From Isoetes taiwanensis (taxonomy: Eukaryota > Streptophyta > Lycopodiopsida > Isoetales > Isoetaceae), in contig JAJEKV010000272.1 of assembly GCA_021234155.1 (NCBI GenBank), positions 372,001-436,000 on the forward strand: DNA of 64,000 bases, read 5' to 3'. The notes under the pieces are model-generated. The model ran no database searches. It saw only the letters and a list, made by a program, of their open reading frames with translations, and had not been told where the DNA came from. Of the stretch, positions 55,235-64,000 are shown piece by piece. The number at the start of each line of letters is the position of its first letter. Position 1 is the first letter of the stretch. The position numbers and the translations under genes are program-made.

Positions 55235-56130
55235 GTTTATCCAAATATATGATATTCTTGAATTTATTTATCCTTGTATATGAAATTCTTATATTTCTTA
55301 ACCTCTATAATAATGTTTTTCTGAACTTTCTTAAGAGTTGCATGATAAAACAACTATGATATCTTTGTACTTGAACTTAATAGTTTCTAGTAGCAGCATA
55401 ATCTTCTGATTTACTTGTTGGCATGTTACGTTTTGTAACTTGTAGCAAAAATGTGTATTTTAACCGTAGCAAATATATCCAATAAAGCAGTGCAAAGAAT
55501 GTGCAATTTTTTTTAGCACACCAGCCCTACCGGGCCTACAGCCTTTCCTCAAATTCTAGCCTATCCACGTATCACCTCCACCTCAGCAAAATCTGAGGTG
55601 GCATATCCCTTCGCCGTTAGATCTCTATTTTTCTAAATCAATGGCCAGCGAAATTAGAAATGGCCGAATTTTTCAGATACCGAACGGAAGAACATCCCGC
55701 GAGCATTCTTCCTTCTAATCCTTTTTTATGCATCGCTTGGATTTGCATCTTTTCTGCATCTTCAGTGTCGACTGTTCTGCACCCACTTTTCTTTTTTTTT
55801 TTCTCTGCCAGGCTTCTTTGTGCCTCGGCAGTTAATAAGTCGGTTCAATCTTTCTTCCAGGCTTCTTTGTGCATCGGCAGTTAATAAGTCGGTTGAATCT
55901 TTCATTACACCATACTTGGAGCTTTGGTATTGGGATTTGAAAAGCAGGAGTCAAGGCCTTTTGCCCAAGGAATCTTTAAGCTGGCAACGTTTTTGAGGCT
56001 TCATCCTAGGGTTTCTTCATTCATCGATGTAATCTGTTTTTCAGGGCTTACAAGAGAATGCTTTTCTCTTACTTATCTTTTTTTCCTGTGATAAAATCCA
56101 GTTGGGCAGGATCAGCAGGTATTATCTGCA
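55235..56130. other. Spacer with a 49-bp tandem duplication
   Basis: CCAGGCTTCTTTGTGC starts at 55808 and 55857, beginning two units that read TCGGCAGTTAATAAGTCGGT. The GC-richer stretch with a CCACCTCAGCAAAATCTGAGGTGG hairpin (near 55,580-55,603) could be a promoter or 5' leader, but no gene can be tied to it. Confidence 0.45.
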
Positions 56131-56136
56131 TCACTA

Positions 56137-57660
56137 TATGTGACCTCCACTGCAATAATCCCAACAGGGATTCTTCCTAGTCTTGCTTTTCAAGAATGGC
56201 GCTGAACACTTCAAATTTGGAGCATTGCAAGAGAAGTTGCAAGAACAGTGTTCTTGCATCATGCACACATTCTATTATCATTTGTTTTTTTTTTTTGAAG
56301 AACGTGTTTTACTTCATATTATACACTCAAAATATTACAAAGTACTTCCAGAAGTAAGAAATGTCCCTGAAGCATCAATCACTTTTAGATGATCACTCCA
56401 TGTTGGAATTTTAATACGATCAGGCCAATTGGAGATCTGAAAGCAATTATACAACTTCTTACAAATTTCTTGAAGCACCACCTGAGAAGAAATACGCTTA
56501 TCATAAAAGACCTTTCTTCGCCTTCGCTTCCATACACTCCATATTAGCCAAGACTTTGCCATGTGAAATGCAATCCTTTTAGAAGCAGATCCAGCGATTT
56601 GGATAAATACCCAAAAGAAAGTCGCGACTATCCAAAGATACTCCAAAAGAGAATGCAGCCGGGACCTAAGACTACCACTCGCACACACAAATATAAACAG
56701 TGCTCCAATGTTTCAATGCACCGCTCACACATTGGGCAAAGTGGGCTTACTCCCGGCTTAAAGCGATGAACTATTATCATTTGTTGTAAACCACACATGG
56801 CACTTATAGTAAAGGTATTTTGTTCTTTGAATCTGAACAATCATATTTTAACTGCATATAGTATAGTTGTTGATAGAGCAAATGGGAGCTAGACACATAG
56901 TAAGAGATCCATGATTTGCGAATCTATTGCTCAGATATTAACGTTAGATGATATATTATTTTAAGTGACCTCTAGAATTACTTAACAGTAAAGCAGTTAT
57001 GAAGCAAGCATTGTTCCATTAGATATTTATGCTCAATTGTTGGCCACGTAACAAAACTAAGAAGTTTGTTTGGTTTGTGTTGATGATAATAACATGTGGC
57101 ATCCCGCATTGAAAAGCTGCGGGATAAAGAAGTATCTCAAGCATCTAACACAAGTTTCCACATTTACATACATGTCAAAAAGTGTATTCTCGATACTTAA
57201 TGAATCCGATATCTGCATGCATTGTAATAAGACCGCATAGAATTTGTTTCCCAAGCTCCGGTATTTGGAACATCACCGAGAAGGACACTAACAAACGTGG
57301 AGATATCATATATGTGACCTCCACTGCAATAATCCCAACAGGGGATTCTTCCTAGTCTTGCTCTTCAAGAATGGTGCCGAACATTTCAAATTTGGAGTAT
57401 TGCAGGAGATTTTGCAAGAACAGTGTCCTTGAATCATGCACACATTCTATTATCATTTGTTGTAAACCACACAACGCACTTATAGCAGAGGTATTTTGTT
57501 CTTTGAATCGAGCAGTCATATTTTAACCGCATATAGTATAGTTGTTGATACTTAATGCATTTGATATCTATCTGATTGTAACATGTTGCATAGAATTTAT
57601 TTCCCAAGCTCAGTATTTGGAACATCACTAGCAAGAACACTAACAAACATGGAGATATCA
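56137..57660. repeat. Near-tandem duplication, units at 56,137 and 57,309
   Basis: ATATGTGACCTCCACTGCAA starts both units. They share CAATAATCCCAACAGGG, the stretch to CTATTATCATTTG, TTGTAAACCACACA and, further on, CATAGAATTTGTTTCCCAAG up to GGAGATATCA. Unit 1 is longer because it holds a LINE insertion and about 320 further bases that unit 2 lacks. Confidence 0.88.
56272..56783 (-). mobile_element. 5'-truncated LINE insertion with 13-bp target duplication
   Basis: The insert (56285-56770, 486 bp) is bounded by CTATTATCATTTG at 56272-56284 and 56771-56783. The undisturbed site, still joined, is present in the second duplication unit near 57,447. The insert starts with 12 T on the plus strand, so its minus strand ends in poly(A) preceded by GTTCTTC. 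Minus frames give HRFKPGVSPLCPMCER then CIETLEHCLYLCVRV, the zinc-binding box at the end of plant LINE ORF2. Another frame gives IWSVWKRRRRKVFYDKRISS. Only the 3' end of the LINE was copied, as usual for target-primed reverse transcription. Confidence 0.95.
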
Positions 57661-57664
57661 GGTT

Positions 57665-60598
57665 CTATGCATTCTTCTACGGTGCAATCATTGTATTCCA
57701 CACAACAAAATCTCTTGCATGCATCGCATCAAAAACAATGTATGCCTATGACGTGCTTCCAGATTTAGCATAAATGTCCAAAAGACTTCATCGCCTACAA
57801 TAACATCGGACTCATATTACGCTTCCTAGATTTCATTGTGAAGTTGCTTTCCATGTTCTAGATCTTGGCCATTTGCACTACAGACAGCCATAATGCTGAG
57901 AAATGTAGCTTTCATTAGGCTCTCCTCGACCTAAATTGGTAATGGATTCTCCATTAAGATCCCCTGCTACTCCAAGAACACCTAGGATTCCAATGTCTCC
58001 TAGAAACAGTCCAATTTCAGTGCCAGATAAGCCCTTTTCACCCAAAGTTCGGAGAAAAGGTGCGGATGGATCACATCACAAAGTACCCACGCTATGTAGC
58101 TTATCACAATGATGAGTTGGGAGTTTTCATTCCACGATGACAAGAATCTTTTTGAGCTATTGATCTTAGCGTAAGCCCAAGCAGAGCACAAACCGGTCTT
58201 CCATTGTAGCAAATGAGCAATAGCTGCATTCAAACGGGTGGAAAGGAGCCCGATTAGGAATTTCCTTACAAATACAAGGTAGAATGGGAAAAATTACGAA
58301 GCAGGGTGGAAAAAATTTTGGGTTAAAAGTTTGCTTACAAATCCAAAGGCGGAAAGATCCGAGTAAAAGCTACTGGTCCGGGTGCTTTGTGGTCTTTCTT
58401 TGCTCCATCACCATTTCTCTTTTCTTTGCAAAACCTCTCGGAAGCACAACCTCTAGAAGCTCCATTGTATTCCGCTTTTCGGATGATAAAGCATCATGTC
58501 TAAGGTAAAAGCCGCGATTGTATCTTTGCATTTTACTGGTTGCTAGTGTTTTCCGCAAGTTTTTTTCAAGCATTTGAGTCAACATCATACTTTAGCTCTA
58601 ATGCACTAACTTCCATTCAAGGGCCAAGTCCACAAGGCCCATATATTTCTATGATGACTACACCTTGGGCTAAAATATATTTTGCTCATTTGCACTATAA
58701 CGGCGATCAAAATGTAGAGAGCAACTCTTTTTGCCCTTTGTCTGCGTTTGGTTGAATAATCATTGTGCAAGAAGCTTCGTCTACATAATTTATTTTAAAA
58801 ATGGGGGTGTCGGATCTTCCAAGATGCACGGGGACATCATCGAGTTTACAAATTTTCTTCTTTTGGTGTGTCTCCTTCCATAGGCGGTGATCCCGAGGCT
58901 TTTAAGAGGTATGAGAAACATCGATTCGGGAGATATGGAGATTCAAAAATATATGGAATTATGGTCCATATATTTCTACCACAAACACCTTCATTTTGGA
59001 ACAACCTTCATGCAAATAACGTCGAGATATTTCTAGTCTATGCTGTTAAAAAATGACCTCCTTTAAACTGCGAAACATATATGAGATTATGGTCTTGGAG
59101 AAAATCGCAGCCATTATTTATGGGTATCTAGAAGGTCCCGTAATGGTTTTACCAGGAATTTCCTATATGCGTGTATCCACATTCCATGGAGTTCGCACTG
59201 TTCTGAAATCTGGTCCCAGCAGTGGTTCTTCTATGCTAGACACATGCTTTGGGCTAACCTTTTACTTGATCATTGTTATGGGGAAACCAAAAACTCTAGA
59301 TAGGACTTTTCTTCAACATTTACCTTATTTTTTACCACAAGGTTTTACAAGCCATCCATCGTATTGGATTAATCTGGTGGCCATCATTTTGAGATGTTAA
59401 GGCAACCATCCATCACATTGGATAAGGAATCCATTTTCTTAGCATATTCCAAAGCCACTTACTGCCATTCTTAATCTGAAAATGGATCAATCTTAATCTT
59501 AATCTTAATCAATTGGGTTGCCAAAAATGGAAGATATTCTTAAAACAAGACAAGGGTGCAGGAGCGACCGCTGCAACCGCTGCTTATCCAGTCAAACTTA
59601 AAAAAGAAGAAGATCTGGGTATTGTTGCATGTATATAAAGACCAAAACATGCAGCTTTTTGATGGGAATGTGCCATCTTCATAGCTATAGATCGTGCTTG
59701 AACCAAACAAACTACCAGTTATTTCTGAACCTGCCCACTCTGTAGTGTACCACAGTAAATTGAATTTGTGTATAATTTGTAAAATCGGGAATACATAACA
59801 ATGATTGATGTAAGCCTCGATTCAACGGCTTTGATCCTTGGCTTCAAACCATATGAATTGGCTTTGGGTATACTTTGTAAATGAATGATGATGGAATTTT
59901 AATGCCCCATTGCTAAATATGACACCTAGGTTGCCACATTGGGTCATGAAGAGGTTTCCTCCTAAAGAAAAACGCACTTACATGAACTCCTTAATGTTGC
60001 CTTCACTCTACCTTCTTTCCACGTACCCAATCAAACAAGGCATGTCCAAATGCATTCGAAAATATCAAGATGATTGGTGAATATCAACAGGTTTGTCGAC
60101 TAGTTCTCGGTACTGGCGTTGTCATTGTTTGTAAAGCTAGGCGATATGCTCTAAGCAAGTCAATTTTTAGCATTGGCAAAGTCAATGTACCTGAACATGA
60201 ATCTCTTGTGCTGCTCTTGTGTTTTCTGATTGAAGATTGTCTCTGCTTTGCCTCTACAGGCTCTATGGTTTTAAAAATGAGAGAGATAAACAAGTACTTG
60301 TGCCATAACGATCTTGAAAATAGTAACCTTAAACCATTTGTTCATATGCATAAGCATCTATGTTTCAATTTCTAGAATTTGAATCAAATAGAAACATCTT
60401 GATTTATAAGCCCATAACCTCTAACAACATGCTACCTAATAACATGCTAATTGACAATTTTGTCACCATCATGCATACTACCTTACTACTTTTGCCAATT
60501 GTTAAACAGAAACAATCCCACGCTAGATCTAGGTCTAATACAAAGTACCATTAGATGCAACACGTCGAGCCATGGATTCATGACAATGCCAACAACAC
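57665..60598. other. Spacer, no supported gene
   Basis: Open frames of 60-115 codons occur (the longest plus frame is 59053-59400, with MVLPGISYMRVSTFHGVRTV), none with a recognised domain. TCTTAATCTTAATCTTAATC at 59,490-59,510 is a short microrepeat. Confidence 0.4.
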
Positions 60599-60601
60599 CA
60601 A

Positions 60602-60680
60602 TAACAAGAACTCAAATACAAAAAGAAGACATGAATTACTTAACAAGAACTCAAATACAAAAAGAAGATCTACAATTACT
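60602..60680. repeat. 39-bp tandem duplication
   Basis: TAACAAGAACTCAAATACAA begins at 60602 and at 60641. The period equals 13 codons, so a plus frame repeats TRTQIQKED twice; I do not take it as a gene. Confidence 0.85.
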
Positions 60681-60684
60681 TGAT

Positions 60685-60945
60685 ATATATGACCTACACA
60701 AGATAATAAAAGCCATAAATTAGTCATATATGGTATAATGTTCAAAACATAAAATAATAATCTTTTGGCCTAACAGACCTTGAAGCCATGTCATGCCAGA
60801 CAAGTGAGATATAATATTTGACCATACTAGGCATGAGACATAATCTTCAACCTTGCCAAAGCCTTCTGGTGTGCCTTTTGCTTTTTTTTTGCCATACTAA
60901 ATAATAGAAATCCTTTAAAAAACGTGAGGATTTTTATAAAGGTAC
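60685..60945. other. Spacer
   Basis: Nothing recognised. This is the 3' flank of the LINE fragment that starts at 60,947. Confidence 0.5.
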
Positions 60946-60946
60946 T

Positions 60947-61980
60947 TTAACAATAAAAAACGGGGTTTTTAACAACATTGCTTCGGGGGAGATCCCTCGA
61001 TGTAAAGCATGCACTTGCTACTGTGAGTAACGCGTTTACAAGCCACTCCCACTTATCATGTAACGTATAGAGGGCATCAAATCCCTGCAACTCATGTTCC
61101 AGCACAGACTCATATTCTACTTGCTTTCGGTAGTCGGCGATGTATCTTAGCCCCTGACAGTTTCTATCTTGTGACTGCACTACTGAATGCTCCCAATACA
61201 AAGTGACATAAAGTGGATAGTGGTCTGACAAAGTCTCCTGATCTCTTGTTCTTGTGCCAATCGAGAAATCTCTAGTCATGTCAAGTCCTACCGCTGGAGC
61301 GAGGAGATAGTCCACCATGATGGCTCCACCATCATATCTATTGCTCTTGCAAGTAAAGCCCCTTGATTGCGGCCATCTGACCATACCATTGCAGACTACC
61401 ATGTCAAAGACCTGACAGAGTTGGATCAACTCCCTTCCAAAGGCTTTGGTCACTGTATCCTGAGACTGTCTTGCATGCTGGGGTGCAGGTCAGACTCGGC
61501 CTCTCCATGGAAGGTGACTGACTGCAGCTGTGCAGTGTGAGCATTGAAATTTCCTAACAAGAGCACATGTCCTTGCTGGCGATATTGCTCTATATCATCA
61601 TACAACTCTCTATAAGGCATTTGCGCATCTATGTCTACCTCATGGACCTGGTAGAACTTAGAGGTTGCATGGGGTATATAGCAGCATGTAATAAACAAGG
61701 GATGACGTTGAGGCTCTAGTACTCTCACCCACATGTAGCGGTTAAGCCTATTAGTCTTGTGGAGTGAGACCGTGGATGCTATAGCATCTTTGAAGTAGCA
61801 TGCCACCCCTCCATATCCCCGCTTGCCATGGCGCTCATTAGCGAGCGAGAAACACTGGTATCCCGGGATGTTCGGCAATTGGTGCACCCTATATTCCCAT
61901 GTCTCTTGCAAGAAGATGATGTCCATGCCTATAGCGATTCCAACAAGGCTGTTGCCCTTCTTCCAGAGGAAACCCCTACT
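60947..61980 (-). pseudogene. LINE ORF2 endonuclease region
   Basis: Minus strand from about 61,980: MDIIFLQETWEYRVHQLPNI (the LQETW Glu coordinates metal in APE-type LINE endonucleases), GYGGVACYFKD and LLGNFNAHTAQLQ. In the last the family has GDFNA, so the catalytic Asp is Asn. One stop later comes VVCNGMVRWPQSRGFTCKSN, then YDGGAIMVDYLL and TLSDHYPLYVTL (SDHYP carries the catalytic His). The reading breaks off at NVVKNPVFYC, before the RT. The fragment follows ORF1 in the right order for an L1-type element; its nick would start target-primed reverse transcription if intact. Confidence 0.9.
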
Positions 61981-62009
61981 GTTCCATGATACAATTCAGA
62001 GAACTGTCC

Positions 62010-62830
62010 CTATGTTGCATGTGGCAGTTGTCCTGCACCAGTTCCTGAAGAATTTGCAGGAGTCGGATCACTAGCAGGTGGTGGAGCTCGGGGTGGTGCC
62101 CGAACACTAGTTTGTGGCCGTTGTATCTGGTCTGCCATCTCAGAGGTGGAAGATCTAAACGTCAATGGCCCCATGGCTGCAGTCTCTGCTATTGTTGGCC
62201 GCAGAGGTACAAACACGCAAACACCTTCATCTTGCCATTAACCAAGCCTGTCGATCCCCCTGCCTGCCTGACTTGTCTGATTTTTGCGAACTTCTCTCGT
62301 CTCTCATTTTGTTGCGCTGGGGTCAGATCCGTGTCTAAGTATATTGATGTCCCCTTTATCACTAGCGTGTTGCAGTAACAGAGTCTTCGATGCCTGGTCC
62401 AACACCGTGAATTTGACAGTCGGGGTCTCATGTTTGCCCTCCCCAAGGTTTCTCGCCCCCAAATATTGTAGTTGTATCCTTGCTAGCACCGAGGCATTAA
62501 GTTTAGCCAGTAAATCTTCCCCATCCTCTTCAGGCAGGCCCCCGACAATGAGGTTCAACCGACAAGATTGATGATCCTGCTCCTCGCAAAGGACCTGCCT
62601 GATTTGCTGGGCCACCTCTGCCTCAGGCATTGGATGGGATGTTGATGCTGCTTCCATGGCAGTACCTACCTGTTTCATCTCCGAGCGGAGATCATACATC
62701 TCTCGTTGAAACTCAACCATCCTCTTCTCTAGGGCTGAAAGCCTGGGTTCTACTTCCTGTCCTTCTGGTTGTCTCCTTTCTAGGGTGTCCAGCCTTGCCT
62801 GCATCTGATGGTACGTATAGATGTATTTGA
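62010..62830 (-). pseudogene. LINE ORF1 with coiled coil and RRM-like region
   Basis: The minus frame from 62804 starts with a coiled coil (MQARLDTLERRQPEGQEVEP, RLSALEKRMVEFQREMYDLR). An RRM-like part follows (RLNLIVGGLPEEDGEDLLAK, ARNLGEGKHETPTVKFTVLD), and then, after a shift, a C-terminal part (GTSIYLDTDLTPAQQNERRE). A Pro-rich tail ends TGAGQLPHAT. The order coiled coil, RRM-like, C-terminal domain is that of the L1 ORF1 RNA chaperone known best from animals. Most described plant L1 ORF1 proteins instead carry an RRM plus a zinc knuckle, and no CCHC knuckle is seen here. One frameshift near 62,400 breaks the gene. Confidence 0.8.
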
Positions 62831-62834
62831 GTCA

Positions 62835-63138
62835 TCGTCTACGACGCCTCGTCCAAAAATGCACCAAAACAACGGGGGGTCTGGAGGGAGGGGGATGGGG
62901 TTTTAAATAATTCTAATGATTATGGTATACATTGATTAATTTTAATAGTGCTTAATATTCATTGTATTTTGAGGTGTTTGCTTCTCTTCACTGCCGTGTT
63001 TGCTTCTGGATTTTGGAATGGATATGAAGATGAGTATAGATAAGCTGAGCATATTTTGCTAGAGAATTGAATACAATAGACTTTTTATCGTCACAGAGAC
63101 CAATTGGTCTATGGGACCCAAACAAAAAGAGAGCATCA
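62835..63138. other. LINE 5' leader and spacer
   Basis: A G-rich run on the plus strand (GGGGGGTCTGGAGGGAGGGG at about 62,874) becomes a C-rich leader for the minus-strand ORF1. Beyond about 62,910 the DNA is AT-rich and shows nothing. Confidence 0.4.
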
Positions 63139-63140
63139 AG

Positions 63141-63238
63141 TGTATTACTGTCAGGATTAAAAAGCCTATGCCCCGAAGGGTTTTTGCAGTGTATTACTGT
63201 CAGGATTAAAAACCCACGCCCCGAAGGATTTTTGCAGG
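63141..63238. repeat. 49-bp tandem duplication
   Basis: TGTATTACTGTCAGGATTAA starts at 63141 and 63190. Both units continue with CCCCGAAGG.TTTTTGCAG and differ at few positions. It adjoins the 3' side of the last LINE fragment. Confidence 0.9.
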
Positions 63239-63239
63239 A

Positions 63240-64000
63240 AAAACCTTAGCAGTAATAAGTATGATGATACACTGTACAATTGTATAGGACAACAGATATG
63301 GGCAAACGCTGGGCAGATCTGGAGGGCATAATATTCACCTTCAATGGCGCCCTGGTGGCAACACTGACAAAGTCTATCCTCCTGTGCTTTCCGAGTCCAA
63401 CGCCCTATCTCAATGCGGAGACGATGTGTACCCGTGCGAATGGAAGCTAAAAGTCTGCGCTCCTTCATGGGCAAATGGGTGCACCAGTACGGATGTGGGC
63501 CTCTCGTGAGCATAGGATTGACTTGCTGCTGATAGTGTGCCATCTTAACAAGTGTCAGAGCATCTGCATCCCAGAGCTTGCGAAGTAAACTAGCATCTAG
63601 GTACAAGTTTAGTGCATTGTGATCTTTCTTTGTCCATACCTGTACGCATCCGTTTGCTTATAGATCCCAATGTGAGAATCACTGAGCTTGCTTGTCCTTC
63701 TAGCAGGCTTTGAGGCGTTGACCCATTGCTATGGCCAAAGCAAGGTTGGGCAAACGTGTATCACTCATAGTGACCACCTTCTGGAAGTAAATAATATGGC
63801 GTTCCAATGTAGCCCGTTGAAGTGGTAGAAAACCTGTCTCCTGGAGCAGGATCTGGTATGGAACTGTGGACTTTACCCCAAGGGCTCATGCCAAGAAGGC
63901 TTTCTGCACTTGCTCAAGAGCATTCCAGGTGGTGATGGATATCACCGGACCCCACACCTCTGCCCCATACAGGAGAACTGGCTCGATCAAGGCCCTAAAT
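63240..64000 (-). pseudogene. LINE ORF2 C-terminal fragment, runs off the window
   Basis: From the window end inward the minus strand reads FRALIEPVLLYGAEVWGPVI, NALEQVQKAFLA, a stop, ALGVKSTVPYQILLQETGFL, HIIYFQKVV and, in another frame, YLDASLLRKLWDADALTLVK. It ends with RLCQCCHQGAIEGEYYALQI then CPAF, a cysteine-rich zinc-binding box. It aligns along its length with the 53.1-53.8 kb part of the other LINE at an estimated 55-65% identity. The two are related but separate families. The RT lies beyond 64,000. Confidence 0.88.

Noticed and set aside
60451-60723. 90-codon plus frame with repeated TRTQIQKED
   Set aside because: The repeat comes from a 39-bp tandem duplication and the frame has no coding support.

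Overview
The window looks like nuclear DNA from a land plant with a large, transposon-rich genome. The evidence is Ty3/gypsy, Ty1/copia, hAT, Helitron, Mutator-like, LINE and tRNA-SINE sequences layered on one another, GT...AG-type exon fragments, long AT-rich spacers, and broken copies of plant-type nuclear genes (PPR, purple acid phosphatase, CCT chaperonin). A fern or gymnosperm-scale genome would fit, but I cannot fix the lineage from the sequence. I see no intact, confidently functional host gene; almost everything coding is a mobile element, a captured fragment or a pseudogene.

Layout. 0-1 kb: minus-strand fragments of a PPR protein and of a purple acid phosphatase lie head to tail, as in transposon-captured chimeras. 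1-9.5 kb: AT-rich spacer with small tandem repeats, one GC-rich hairpin and two possible coiled-coil exons. 9,543-16,480: a complete-ended hAT transposon with an exact 8-bp target duplication (TTCCAAAT), 13-bp inverted termini, subterminal arrays of a 14-bp motif in alternating orientation, a decayed transposase (minus) and decayed kinase-like coding sequence (plus). 16.8-19.2 kb: a decayed coiled-coil protein that I cannot assign. 19.8-27.7 kb: a minus-strand Ty3/gypsy element that appears to be interrupted by the 5' half of a Ty1/copia element.

28-38 kb: two tRNA-derived SINE heads, local duplications, and a 481-bp Mutator-like MITE with a 9-bp target duplication. 38.5-45 kb: Helitron territory, with four hairpin-type 3' terminal motifs (two with a clear CTAG end), a U6 snRNA retrocopy inserted in one of them, and a nearly complete but frameshifted Rep-helicase gene. 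45-53 kb: spacer with a 324-bp tandem duplication, a CCT-delta chaperonin pseudogene, and a second copy of a segment also present at 30.0 kb. 53-64 kb: remnants of L1-type LINEs, among them an ORF2 reverse transcriptase, an ORF1 with a coiled coil plus RRM-like region, an endonuclease region, and one exactly delimited 5'-truncated insertion with a 13-bp target duplication.

Two links between parts stand out. The U6 retrocopy ends in the same GTTCTTC-poly(A) tail as the LINE insertion at 56.3 kb, which suggests a U6/LINE chimera made by template switching. The hAT element carries architectural repeats at both ends that look like subterminal transposase-binding arrays of an unusual alternating design.
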